DNA of 64,000 nucleotides from DASXRU01 sp034665305 (GCA_034665305.1 JAXDFZ010000006.1:1-64000); one strand, 5' to 3'; shown: positions 36,864-44,855, counted from the stretch's first letter. Made by a program: numbers and translations. Notes: generated by a model not told the origin, from the sequence alone.

Positions 36864-36970
36864 TTGGTTAGTTGTTAGTTGTCAGTGGTTAGTTGGGGCG
36901 CTTGGTGCAGTTGCAGCAGTTTCGTCCCATGACAATTCACCACAACTGACCGCTGACAACTAACAACTGA
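36864..36970. repeat. Inverted repeat (TTGTTAGTTGTCAGTGGTTAG) between msrP and msrQ
   Basis: Left arm GTTAGTTGTTAGTTGTCAG, right arm CTGACAACTAACAACTGAC around a 60-base spacer. It interrupts an otherwise obvious two-gene operon. Confidence 0.8.
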
Positions 36971-36975
36971 CGAAT

Positions 36976-37962
36976 CTAGAAGTTCCGGCGCAGATCCATT
37001 CCGGTGTAAAAGCTCGCGACCTGATCCGCATAGCCATTGAACATTAGTGTTTCTCGCATTCCGAATTCACCGATGCGCCGCTCTCGCGCCTGGCTCCAGC
37101 GCGGGTGATTCACCTGTGGATTTACGTTCGAATAGAATCCGTACTCGTCGGGGCCAGCCAGGTTCCACGTTGTCGGCGGCTCAGAATCCACCAGACTGAT
37201 CTTCACAATCGACTTAATTCCCTTGAACCCGTACTTCCAGGGCACGACCAGGCGCAACGGCGCGCCGTCCTGCGGCGGCATCGACGCGCCGTAAAGTCCG
37301 CTGGCCAGAATTGTCAGTGGATGCATGGCTTCGTCCAGCCGCAAACCCTCTACGTACGGCCAGTCCAATCCGCTGCTGACGGGATACGGCATGCGTTTCG
37401 GATCGTAAAGAGTTTCGAAGGCTACATAGCGTGCGGTTGATAGTGGTTCCACTTGTTTGAGGAGCGCAGCCAGCGGAAATCCAACCCAGGGAATCACCAT
37501 CGACCAACCTTCCACACAGCGATGGCGGTAGATACGTTCTTCCGGCGGAGCGATTTTCAATAAATCGTCGATATCGTAGGTCCTGGGTTTGTTTACCAGA
37601 CCGGTGATTGAAACTGTCCATGGCCGTGAGACAAACCCGCGGGCAGCGGCGGCGACCGCACGCTTGTCGGAGTCAAACTCGTAAAAATTGTTGTAATTGG
37701 TGATGTCTTCGAGCGATGTTAGCTTTTCGTTTACCGTGAATCCGCTGGCGGCTGCATCGCCGGACGGGGCGGTGACTACGTCGGCAATTTGGGCGCGGGG
37801 TGCGACAACTGCGGGAGGAGGATTCAGCTGGCGATACAGCAAACCGGTGGCGGCTGTGGTTCCGGCCAGCGCGGCAACGCGCATAAACGTCCGCCGGCCC
37901 AAATAGGTTTTCTGGTCGGTAATTTCACTCGACTTGATATCGTCAGGTTTCTTAATCAGCAT
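36976..37962 (-). CDS. msrP: MsrP, periplasmic molybdopterin methionine sulfoxide reductase catalytic subunit
   Basis: 328 residues. Tat-type signal GRRTFMRVAALAG (22-34). Oxidoreductase molybdopterin domain with the Mo-ligand Cys149 in ERIYRHRCVEGWSMVIPWVG, DWPYVEGLRLDEAMHPLTILA and PLRLVVPWKYGFKGIKSIVKISLVD. The ending LFNGYADQVASFYTGMDLRRNF resembles MsrP of E. coli. Repairs oxidised methionines in periplasmic proteins; exported folded by Tat. Partner msrQ follows. Confidence 0.93.
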   Translation of the reverse strand: MLIKKPDDIKSSEITDQKTYLGRRTFMRVAALAGTTAATGLLYRQLNPPPAVVAPRAQIADVVTAPSGDAAASGFTVNEKLTSLEDITNYNNFYEFDSDKRAVAAAARGFVSRPWTVSITGLVNKPRTYDIDDLLKIAPPEERIYRHRCVEGWSMVIPWVGFPLAALLKQVEPLSTARYVAFETLYDPKRMPYPVSSGLDWPYVEGLRLDEAMHPLTILASGLYGASMPPQDGAPLRLVVPWKYGFKGIKSIVKISLVDSEPPTTWNLAGPDEYGFYSNVNPQVNHPRWSQARERRIGEFGMRETLMFNGYADQVASFYTGMDLRRNF

Positions 37963-38004
37963 GGTGACTCAACTTCGATGATCTGCGAAGGAATTACGGA
38001 TGCC

Positions 38005-38103
38005 AGCCGATTGCAGATTGCAGAATGCGGATTTCGGATTAATACAGGACCCCGCCTTTCTTTCTCAATCCGCAGTCCGCATTCTGCAGTCAGCAATCGG
38101 CTT
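38005..38103. repeat. Family-G inverted repeat
   Basis: CCGATTGCAGATTGCAGAATG, GCGGATTTCGGATT and the inverted AATCCGCAGTCCGCATTCTG, CAGTCAGCAATCGG. Confidence 0.75.
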
Positions 38104-38173
38104 GAGTGCTCGCGCTTTGAAAGATTAGTATCCCACGGTCTTTTTGCTTAATGAAGCGCCTGGAGGCTTGCTA

Positions 38174-39718
38174 GTGATTGATGATAACGGCCAATCGCCG
38201 GATCCCGATGGAATTCCCCAGCCAGAGATCCGGGATCATGCGGACGTTCGGGGAAAATTGATTCGCTGGGCGATCATCCTCGGCGTAGGCTTTGGCATCG
38301 CGTTACTTCCGGTCCCCGAGGGAATCACGCCGCAGTCGTGGCGCTTGTTGGCGATCTTTGCCGCCACTATCGTCGGCTCGATTCTGCGGCCGATACCCGG
38401 CGGTGCGATGGTCTTGCTGGGCGTATCTGCGCTCGGGATCACCGGCGCTCTGCCAATCAGGGCGGCGCTCGGCGGCTACTCCGATCCAATCGTTTGGCTG
38501 GTGTTGGCGGCGTTCTTTATTTCCCGCGCCATGATCAAGACCGGGCTGGGACGGCGTATTGCCTTCCTTTTCATACGCACCATCGGTCATCACACGCTGG
38601 GTTTGGGTTACGCGCTCATCTCAACCGACTTTGTACTCGCCAGTATTATCCCTTCCACGGGCGCGCGCTCGGGCGGGGTAGTGTTCCCTATTGCCAAGAG
38701 CCTTTCGGAGGCTTACGAGTCAAAGCCGGGGCCGACAGCGGGACGTCTGGGCGCGTTCCTGATGGTGCTGTGCTACCAGTGCGACGTAATCATCTGCGCC
38801 ACCTTCATCACCGGTCAGGCTTCGAATATTTTGATCGCAAAGTTTGCCCAGCAAACCACCGGCATCGAGTTGACCTATCTGAGTTGGTTGTTGGGCGCGA
38901 TCGTACCGGCGTTGATTTCGTTGGCCGTTGTACCGCAATTGCTTTACCGCGTTTTTCCGCCGGAGATTAAGAAAACTCCGGCCGCGGCAGAGTTTGCCCG
39001 GAACGAACTGCGGCGCATGGGCAAGATGAGCCGTGCAGAAAAGATTCTGTTGGCAGTCTTTGTCGTAGTCGCTGTTATGTGGATGATTCGCGGGCTGGCC
39101 GGGCTAATCCCGAGTGTCGGCGCGGTGGTTCCTTCCGGACGGTTCATCGCGTTTCTCACTTATGTAGCGAATCTTGATTACGCAATTCCGCCTTTGCTGG
39201 GAGTTTGCGCCTTACTGTTGACGGGAGTGCTGACCTGGAACGACGCGCTCAGCGAAAAACCGGCGTGGGATGTTTTCATCTGGTACGGCGGTTTGGTGCG
39301 TATGGCCGAAGCCCTCGGCGAAACCGGCATCACAAAACGATTTGCCGAGACTGCGGCAGGATTTACCAGTGGATGGAAGTGGTGGTTGGCCCTGGGCGCG
39401 CTGCTGCTGCTTTATTTTTACGCCCATTACGGTTTTGCAAGCATTACTGCGCATGCCACCGCGATGTACGTTCCGTTTCTGGTGGTCATCATTGCCGCGG
39501 GGGCGCCGCCATACTTAGCGGTGCTTTCGCTCGCTTACTTTTCAAACCTGGATGCGGCGTTGACGCATTATGGAACGACGCCCGCCCCAATTTATTTTGG
39601 CGCTGGTTACGTTTCGCAGCGGCAATGGTGGTTGTTGGGCTTAATGGTGTCGATTCCGAACATCCTGATCTGGACAATATTCGGTTTTGGCTGGTGGAAG
39701 TTGCTGCGTTGGTGGTAG
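38174..39718 (+). CDS. DASS-family sodium/dicarboxylate (anion) symporter
   Basis: 514 residues from GTG 38174, which has GGAGG at 38162-38166 seven bases upstream; the open frame reaches a TTG at 38144 that lacks a ribosome site. About 12 helices: KLIRWAIILGVGFGIALLPVP, PIPGGAMVLLGVSALGITGALP, WLVLAAFFISRAMIKTGLGRRIAFLFI, STDFVLASIIPSTGARSGG (SNT-type anion/sodium loop), TFITGQASNILIAKF (second loop), FYAHYGFASITAHATAMY. Takes up di- or tricarboxylates or sulphate with sodium. Downstream tail overlaps a family-B half repeat. Confidence 0.9.
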   Translation: MIDDNGQSPDPDGIPQPEIRDHADVRGKLIRWAIILGVGFGIALLPVPEGITPQSWRLLAIFAATIVGSILRPIPGGAMVLLGVSALGITGALPIRAALGGYSDPIVWLVLAAFFISRAMIKTGLGRRIAFLFIRTIGHHTLGLGYALISTDFVLASIIPSTGARSGGVVFPIAKSLSEAYESKPGPTAGRLGAFLMVLCYQCDVIICATFITGQASNILIAKFAQQTTGIELTYLSWLLGAIVPALISLAVVPQLLYRVFPPEIKKTPAAAEFARNELRRMGKMSRAEKILLAVFVVVAVMWMIRGLAGLIPSVGAVVPSGRFIAFLTYVANLDYAIPPLLGVCALLLTGVLTWNDALSEKPAWDVFIWYGGLVRMAEALGETGITKRFAETAAGFTSGWKWWLALGALLLLYFYAHYGFASITAHATAMYVPFLVVIIAAGAPPYLAVLSLAYFSNLDAALTHYGTTPAPIYFGAGYVSQRQWWLLGLMVSIPNILIWTIFGFGWWKLLRWW

Positions 39719-39722
39719 CGGA

Positions 39723-39771
39723 TATGGAGTGCGCCGGCAGAGCGAAGCGGCGACGGCGCTTTGGATTGCTT
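39723..39771. repeat. Family-B half element
   Basis: GGAGTGCGCCGGCAGAGCGAAG...GGCGCTTTGGAT as one arm; no partner arm nearby. It is immediately after the DASS stop. Confidence 0.75.
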
Positions 39772-39847
39772 CGTGATCGCCGTACTTCCAACTAAACCAT
39801 TGAAGAAAAAGAACGCTAAGTCAGTTGTGGAAACGTTAAGGGATTGT

Positions 39848-40258
39848 ATGGCAGGCTATTCACAAACCCCGCTCGTAAGAAAGCTCGGAATCAAAGAAGG
39901 ATTCAAACTAGCGATTATTGGTGCGCCGAACGATTTTGAGAGCACGCTGGTTCCGCTGCCGGAAAACGTATCAATCAATAGTCGCGGGCGCGGCGCGCTT
40001 GATTGCGCGCTGCTCTTTGTCAAAAAAGAATCGCAGCTACGGCAAAAGTTTTCCCTATTAGCGGCAAAACTGCAATCGAATGGAATGATTTGGGTGGCTT
40101 GGCCTAAGAAGAGTTCCGGCGTGGCAACTGATCTTACATTCACAAATGTGCAGGCAATTGGTTTAGCTGCGGGCCTGGTGGATGTGAAGATTTGTGCGAT
40201 TGATGAAGTCTGGTCGGGCCTGAAATTTGTTTTTCGTTTGAAAGATCGGGCGAAGTGA
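39848..40258 (+). CDS. DUF3052-family protein
   Basis: 136 residues from ATG 39848 (MAGYSQTPLVRKLGIKEGFKLAIIGAP); the open frame extends upstream into a repeat and is not credible there. Conserved YSQTPLVRKLGIK, LAIIGAPNDF, DCALLFVKKESQL, NGMIWVAWPKKSSG and DVKICAIDEVWSGLKFVFR. Function of DUF3052 unknown; cytosolic. Confidence 0.85.
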   Translation: MAGYSQTPLVRKLGIKEGFKLAIIGAPNDFESTLVPLPENVSINSRGRGALDCALLFVKKESQLRQKFSLLAAKLQSNGMIWVAWPKKSSGVATDLTFTNVQAIGLAAGLVDVKICAIDEVWSGLKFVFRLKDRAK

Positions 40259-40268
40259 TAGCACGGAA

Positions 40269-40353
40269 GTCATCCGCAGATTTCGCAGATTACACAGAAC
40301 GGTTTACACAGAACAGTTGCGTCGAGATCTAACTATCTGTGTAATCTGCGGAC
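40269..40353. repeat. Family-F inverted repeat, copy 3
   Basis: ATCCGCAGATTTCGCAGATTAC and the inverse CTGTGTAATCTGCGGAC. Followed at 40366-40404 by a family-G fragment (AATCCGAAATCCGAAATC). Confidence 0.78.
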
Positions 40354-40683
40354 CTGATTTCGTTTTCTCAATCCGAAATCCGAAATCTGCACTCCGCAAT
40401 CGGACGCTATGTTCGCCACCGCGCGTAGCCGGAAAATTGTTTTGTGACTTGATGGTCCATCCGGAACAACTAATAGTTGGCCCAACGCGGAGACTGTCGC
40501 ACCTATTGAGCGCGACAGATGGCGAACGGTTTCTGGCATTTTGGGAAACGTGCTTGTTTGCTAGATCATTTTGATCGCCACTGCACAAAAGTTTTCCGGT
40601 GAATGCATTCTCTTACACAAAGTGCGAAATATTTTCTGATCAAATATCCTCTCTGCAAACAAGCGGTTGCGCAAAATAAAAAA

Positions 40684-40730
40684 CAACTCTCGCGTCGTTG
40701 CGATGAAGTTTTGATCGCAAAAAAGAGTTG
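40684..40730 (+). ncRNA. Candidate structured RNA element (nested hairpins)
   Basis: CAACTCT (40684-40690) pairs with AGAGTTG (40724-40730); inside it TTGCGAT (40698-40704) pairs with ATCGCAA (40714-40720) around the loop GAAGTTTTG. All 14 pairs are Watson-Crick. The internal loop is 7 bases on one side, AAA on the other. No known RNA family recognised; could equally be part of the leader of the downstream gene. Confidence 0.35.
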
Positions 40731-40991
40731 GACCATCGACGGGCGAGAAAGCAGTTGCAAAAAAGTCTCGCGTAACTATAATCCCGATCCCTTGCTGTCA
40801 CAGGTCGGAATTGCAGCGGATCGAAAACGCGAAGATTGTTACCCTCGTAGAGGCGCTATCATAAAAATCTCGCTTCGAAACCTGCCTGAGACGGAATTGA
40901 GTTTTATCCGCAAGCGCACCCGCATATGTTGGTCAGCGGTGCCACCAGCAAGGAATAGACGGCCGGCCCACATCCCTGCGGGGTGACGCAC

Positions 40992-41137
40992 GGTTATCTA
41001 AGGCGATCGCCCCGATCATCCGGGGCAGATAGCCAAACTCAACAAATGAAATTGTTTGCTTGGAAGGAGCGCAAGTGTTGCGCCCCAGGGTCGAAGTGTC
41101 TTTGCTCAAAGCAACCGCCCCCAATTGGTTTGCTTTG
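40992..41137 (+). promoter_or_regulatory. Candidate regulatory 5' leader with mutually exclusive hairpins
   Basis: Hairpin 1: GGTTATCT (40992-40999) with AGATAGCC (41027-41034), stacked on GCCCCG (41009-41014) with CGGGGC (41021-41026), a 9-base bulge on one side. Hairpin 2: GCGCAA-GTG-TTGCGC (41069-41083). Hairpin 3a: TTGCT-CAA-AGCAA (41102-41114). Hairpin 3b: CAAAGCAA (41107-41114) with TTGCTTTG (41130-41137). 3a and 3b share bases and exclude each other, and 3b ends 6 bases before the GGAG at 41144. Arrangement fits a translational switch; no known riboswitch consensus recognised. Confidence 0.4.
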
Positions 41138-41152
41138 TGAAATGGAGCGTTG

Positions 41153-41782
41153 ATGATGGAATCGCCTGCAGTGGAAGTAGATCTGAAGAAGTGTCCTCGA
41201 TGTGCTGAATCCTTACCGTTGGCCGAATTCGGCGTCTGCCGCGCCCGCAAGGACGGTCTGAATCTTTACTGTAAACAATGCATTCGCAAGCGCATTGCCC
41301 AGAGCCGCCAGGCCATGCGGGAATACAAGAACGCCCGCAATCGCAACGGCGTAAATCTGCTGGGCACGCATTCTACCGGCGAAATTGAAGCACCGGTGGA
41401 GTATTCGGCGTTGTATGTCGCGCGGATGCTGAAGAAGATGACGCCCGCCGAACGTGTGCGCGAAGCCATCAGAGGCGGCGCCCGTACGCAGAAGCAGATT
41501 GCGCATGAAACGAAACTGGCAAAAGACGAGATAGGCGATGCCCTCGCGAACCTGCTTTTGTGGACGCACGAGATTCGGACCAAAATGGTGGATAACACCC
41601 GGATGTATTTCCTGAATGAAACCGAGGAAGAGCGCGCCCTGCTGGCGGCCGAACGCAACCGGCGTTCGATTTTCCCGGTGCGACCCGAAGCTGAGCCGTC
41701 GTTTAGTTCACTTCGCGTTCTGATGCCCGGAAATCATGCGACCAAGCCGGACGCGAGGCCCGGCGTCTGGGTTGCTGCCTAA
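41153..41782 (+). CDS. Zinc-ribbon plus winged-helix-like protein
   Basis: 209 residues from ATG 41153 (GGAG at 41144-41147). N-terminal zinc module KKCPRCAESLPLAEFGVCRARKDGLNLYCKQCIRKR, with CxxC...CxxC spacing like phage/HNH-associated ribbons. The middle part MTPAERVREAIRGGARTQKQIAHETKLAKDEIGDALANLLLWTHEIRTKM reads as a winged-helix DNA-binding segment. The tail is unstructured. Probably a nucleic-acid-binding regulator; the unusually long structured leader suggests post-transcriptional control. Exact function unknown. Confidence 0.75.
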   Translation: MMESPAVEVDLKKCPRCAESLPLAEFGVCRARKDGLNLYCKQCIRKRIAQSRQAMREYKNARNRNGVNLLGTHSTGEIEAPVEYSALYVARMLKKMTPAERVREAIRGGARTQKQIAHETKLAKDEIGDALANLLLWTHEIRTKMVDNTRMYFLNETEEERALLAAERNRRSIFPVRPEAEPSFSSLRVLMPGNHATKPDARPGVWVAA

Positions 41783-41816
41783 AGCAATAACGACGAGCGT
41801 GATTGAGAACCAAGGC

Positions 41817-41902
41817 GGGGGCAGTAGCCCGACCGCTAGGCAGGGCTCCCGCTCGCTTGCACTTGATCGGAGCCCTCCCTTACGGTCGGGCTACTGCCCC
41901 GC
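41817..41902. repeat. Family-C inverted repeat, copy 4 (between convergent genes)
   Basis: GGGGCAGTAGCCCGACCGCT and the inverse ACGGTCGGGCTACTGCCCC, with AGGGCTCCCGCTCGCTTGCA in the left half. Could terminate both the zinc-ribbon and bcp transcripts. Confidence 0.87.
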
Positions 41903-41918
41903 TAACGCGGCCTGAATG

Positions 41919-42377
41919 TCAGGCGGCAAAGGCGTTCAGGACTTCTTCGGCATGGCCTTCGGGCTTCACCTTGTTGAAGATTTTCTTGATACGGCCCTTC
42001 TCATCGATCAGAAAAGTCATGCGGTGCAATCCCATGTAAGTGCGGCCCATGAACTTTTTCTCACCATAAGTGCCATAAGCTTCAGAAACGGCGCGGTCTG
42101 TGTCACTCAACAACGTAAACGGCAGGTCATACTTAGCGGCAAACTTCTTATGTTTCGCCGCGGTATCCAGGGAAACTCCTAAAACCTGGATGCCTTTTCG
42201 CGTGAGTTTGGAGTGCGAATCGCGAAATGAGCACGCTTCCTTAGTGCAGCCGGGCGTGTCGTCTTTAGGGTAGAAATAGAGTACAACCTTCTGGCCGCGG
42301 AAATCGGAAAGCTTGACGGTGTTGCCCTCGGCATCGGGCACCTTGAAGTCCGGAGCTTTGTCACCTTCTTTAAGCAT
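41919..42377 (-). CDS. bcp: Thioredoxin-dependent peroxiredoxin (Bcp/PrxQ type)
   Basis: 152 residues from ATG 42377 (MLKEGDKAPDFKVPD), the canonical family start; ATGs at 42413 and 42425 would add 12-16 unconserved residues. Peroxidatic Cys44 and resolving Cys49 in YPKDDTPGCTKEACSFRD, the atypical 2-Cys arrangement of E. coli Bcp. Detoxifies organic and hydrogen peroxide using thioredoxin. Confidence 0.93.
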   Translation of the reverse strand: MLKEGDKAPDFKVPDAEGNTVKLSDFRGQKVVLYFYPKDDTPGCTKEACSFRDSHSKLTRKGIQVLGVSLDTAAKHKKFAAKYDLPFTLLSDTDRAVSEAYGTYGEKKFMGRTYMGLHRMTFLIDEKGRIKKIFNKVKPEGHAEEVLNAFAA

Positions 42378-42553
42378 CGCAGGGTTTACCTTTCGGAATT
42401 CGAGCGAATCCATCATAGCGGTCAAATTTATGTCGCCCCTCTCGGGGCTTGGCTTCTGATGGTGGCATCTTACCCACAGCTTGCGCTGTGGGCTACGAAT
42501 ATTTCGTTGGCTGCGCCAACTAATTGACCGTCAACTGAACCGATTGAGCTTTC

Positions 42554-43000
42554 ATGCCAAAGAAATCAAATTATTGGATGGTGAAACAGGAACCCGAAGC
42601 GTATTCATGGGATGATCTGGTGCGCGATGGCAAAACGGATTGGACCGGCGTACGGAATTTTCAGGCCCGAAACAACCTGCGCCAAATGAAGGAGGGTGAC
42701 CGCGTGCTCTTTTACCATTCCGGGACGGGCAAGGCGGTCGTCGGCATTGCGGAAGTTGCGAAAGCAGCCTATCCCGACCCGACGGCGGACGACCCACAGT
42801 GGGTGGCAGTTGATATTAAGCCCGTAAAGCCGCTCGGTGAGCCGGTGCCGCTGGCCGCGATTCGCTATCACGATAAGCTCGCCAACCTGCCGCTGATCAG
42901 GCAGTCACAACTGTCGGTAATGCCGCTGACAAAGGAAGAGTTTGAAGTTATCGTCGCGATCGGCGATGAAAAAACCAAAAAGAAGTCGAGGAAAAAATAG
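42554..43000 (+). CDS. EVE-domain protein
   Basis: 148 residues. NYWMVKQEPEAYSWDDLVRDGKTDWTGVRNFQARNNLRQMKEGDRVLFYHSG is the complete EVE signature, followed by VGIAEVAKAAYPDPTADDPQWVAVDIKPV. EVE domains (PUA-like fold) bind modified bases; bacterial single-domain forms are of uncertain function. The tail is lysine-rich (EKTKKKSRKK). Its stop codon abuts the ATG of the next gene. Confidence 0.92.
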   Translation: MPKKSNYWMVKQEPEAYSWDDLVRDGKTDWTGVRNFQARNNLRQMKEGDRVLFYHSGTGKAVVGIAEVAKAAYPDPTADDPQWVAVDIKPVKPLGEPVPLAAIRYHDKLANLPLIRQSQLSVMPLTKEEFEVIVAIGDEKTKKKSRKK

Positions 43001-43384
43001 ATGTCGATGCAAATGGGTTATGTGATGGTCGTGGTGTCGGACATGAAGCGGTCAGTTGAGTTTTATCGCGACACGCTGGGAATTCCACTGAAATTCGAAT
43101 CTCCGGAATGGACGGAGTTCGTCACGGGAACGACCACGCTGGCGCTGCACGGTGGCGGCGTGCCGCAGGAACACTCCGGTGCGCCCAGTGGTGGCAAAGC
43201 CGCGGGATCGGCCTCAATCGGGTTCAATGTTGAGGATCTGGATAAGACTTTCGAAGAGTTAAGTGGAAAAGGCGTGAGGTTCGTAATGCCACCGACTGAT
43301 CAGCCGGAAAATGGGATCAAACTGGCTGTCGCGCTTGATCCGGACGGTGCGGGCATCTCGTTCGCACAATTTCTGAAAAAGTGA
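43001..43384 (+). CDS. VOC-family (glyoxalase-like) protein
   Basis: 127 residues. Two beta-alpha-beta-beta-beta modules: MGYVMVVVSDMKRSVEFYRDTLGIPLKFESPEWTEF and SASIGFNVEDLDKTFEELSGKGVRFVMPPTDQ, ending VALDPDGAGISFAQFLKK. Metal-ligand positions are not fully clear. Starts directly after the EVE stop codon, so translationally coupled. Likely dioxygenase, glyoxalase or resistance-type binding protein; substrate unknown. Confidence 0.87.
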   Translation: MSMQMGYVMVVVSDMKRSVEFYRDTLGIPLKFESPEWTEFVTGTTTLALHGGGVPQEHSGAPSGGKAAGSASIGFNVEDLDKTFEELSGKGVRFVMPPTDQPENGIKLAVALDPDGAGISFAQFLKK

Positions 43385-43467
43385 GACGGCGCAAATGCGA
43401 CCGGGGTGCGAATTAGCGGAAGGCAGGAGCTAGTTCGCCAGATCAGCACGCCGCTTCGCAGAATTAC

Positions 43468-43551
43468 GGTGCTGGTTCACGCGACTGGGGTGCTAAAACA
43501 CACGACTGCGGTGCTCGTTCACACGAGCGGCGTCCTAGTTCACATCATTCA
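43468..43551 (+). repeat. 21-base tandem repeat, four degenerate units
   Basis: Units start at 43468, 43489, 43510 and 43531, each beginning GGTGCT (last one CGTCCT) and containing a TTCAC/ACACA core. Period is exactly 21 bases. Non-coding in this context; either decayed coding repeats or clustered binding sites. Confidence 0.65.
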
Positions 43552-43644
43552 GCAGAATAAAACCACTTAGCTTCCTGGCCCTCCAGCGTCTTTGTATCCT
43601 GTAAATCCTGTCAAGCCATATTCTGTTGCGGCAGTGCCCTAATT

Positions 43645-43718
43645 TGTAACGCAAACTGTTAGTTTGCGATGTCGAGTGGCATTCTAACGGGCGCGCAAAC
43701 TAACAGTTTGCGTTACAG
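43645..43718. repeat. REPIN-like paired palindrome, copy 2 (upstream of selD)
   Basis: GTAACGCAAACTGTTAGTTT at 43646 and its exact inverse ending CAGTTTGCGTTAC at 43716, 29-base spacer. Both arms are full length. Short similar sequences (GTTGCGG..AGTGCC) lie on both sides. Confidence 0.9.
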
Positions 43719-43823
43719 AAAATCCTTTGTTGCGGAGTGCCGCAACGGGATAATTATCGCTCTATTTGCTATAAAGAAGTCACTACTGCGTGGCCGGTTG
43801 TCACATGAAAGGAGCGAATCGAA

Positions 43824-44855
43824 ATGCGTTTGACCGAAATGGTCGCGTGCTCTGGTTGAGCGGCTAAGCTCGATCCCAGCATCCTCGCTCAAGTTTTGAG
43901 CGGGCTACCAAAACAACCGAATGACCCAAATGTTCTGGTTGGCTTTGACACCGCCGACGACGCCGGAGTGTACCGACTGCGCGACGATCTCGCGATTGTG
44001 CAGACAGTCGATTTTTTCACGCCAATCGTTGACGATCCCTACGACTTTGGACGCATCGCGGCCCTGAATTCGATCAACGACGTTTGGGCGATGGCGGGAA
44101 CACCGCTGACTGCCCTCGCGATTACGTGTTTTCCCAAGAAAGGAGTCGACCCGGCGATTCTCGGCGAAATCATGCGCGGCGGCCAGGAAACGCTGAACCG
44201 GTATGGCGTGACGCTGATTGGCGGTCACAGTGTCGACAATCAACAGATCATGTTTGGCTATTCAGTGACCGGCGTCATCGATCCGACAAAGATTGCCACG
44301 AACGCGGGAGCGCAGGTGGGCGATGTAATCATTCTGACGAAGCCAATTGGCACCGGCGTGATTTCCACCGGCATCAAACTTGGTAAAGCCAGCGAAGCCG
44401 TAGCCGCCAACTCAGTTGCCACGATGCTGACGCCCGGAAAGTACGCGGCCGAAGCCATGCGCGAATTCGGCGTCAAAGGCGCAACCGATGTGACGGGTTT
44501 TTCGCTGTTAGGTCATGCCTGGGAGATGGCGAAGGCCAGCAAAGTTACGATCGAAATTGATGCCGCCGCTGTCCCGTTGCTCGACGGCGCTCTGGAACTG
44601 GCCAAGGCAGGAATGCTGACCAGCGGCGACAAGACAAATCGCGCATATGTCGGCGCCGATATCGAAATCGGAGCCGCGGTGGACGGAAACCTGTTGAAGT
44701 TGTTATTCGATCCACAGACCGCTGGAGGCATGCTAATCTCAATTTCTGAAGCTAAAAGCGCAGCGTTACTCGATGAATTGCGGAAAAACTATTCCGGGGC
44801 GAGTGTCATTGCCCGCGTGACATCGGCAGGCGCGCATAGCCTCAGGTTGAATTGA
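43824..44855 (+). CDS. selD: Selenophosphate synthase SelD, selenocysteine-containing (in-frame TGA at 43857)
   Basis: 343 residues if TGA 43857-43859 is read as selenocysteine. The start is ATG 43824 with GGAG at 43811-43814. N-terminus reads MRLTEMVACSG-U-AAK: Sec12 and Lys15 fall exactly at the catalytic Cys/Sec and Lys of SelD (E. coli Cys17 and Lys20). The rest is complete SelD: PNVLVGFDTADDAGVYRL, VDFFTPIVDDPYDFGRIAALNSINDVWAMAG, GGHSVDNQQIMFGYSVTGV, TDVTGFSLLGHAWEMA, FDPQTAGGML. ATP + selenide gives selenophosphate. A SECIS-like hairpin follows the TGA. Reading only from 43896 would lose the active site. Probably co-transcribed with the EgtB-like gene. Confidence 0.92.
43860..43904 (+). 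promoter_or_regulatory. Candidate bacterial SECIS element of selD
   Basis: Stem CTCGCTCAA (43884-43892) with TTGAGCGGG (43896-43904), nine pairs with one G-U, three-base loop GTT. The loop G is the first loop base and lies 33 bases after the TGA. A loop G and roughly 16-37 bases between UGA and loop are what bacterial SECIS models (recognised by SelB) require, from memory of that literature. Confidence 0.7.

Larger units (their letters stand above)
40366..41152 (+). other. Low-GC, highly foldable non-coding region upstream of the zinc-ribbon gene
   Basis: About 790 bases without a credible gene. 40560-40800 is visibly AT-richer than its surroundings. Foldable elements are nested hairpins at 40684-40730, a bulged 14-bp hairpin at 40992-41034, a hairpin at 41069-41083, and competing hairpins at 41102-41137 just ahead of the ribosome site of the next gene. 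Listed separately below. Confidence 0.6.

Noticed and set aside
40603..40986. 127-codon plus-strand open frame in the AT-rich island
   Set aside because: No recognisable domain, crosses several perfect hairpins, and no ribosome site; structured non-coding sequence is the better reading.
40930..41040. Known riboswitch class (c-di-GMP, cobalamin, guanidine) in the 41153 leader
   Set aside because: None of the consensus cores I know could be matched; kept only as an unclassified leader.
43857..43859. TGA as evidence that selD is a pseudogene
   Set aside because: It sits exactly at the catalytic position, the frame is otherwise intact on both sides, and a SECIS-like hairpin follows.
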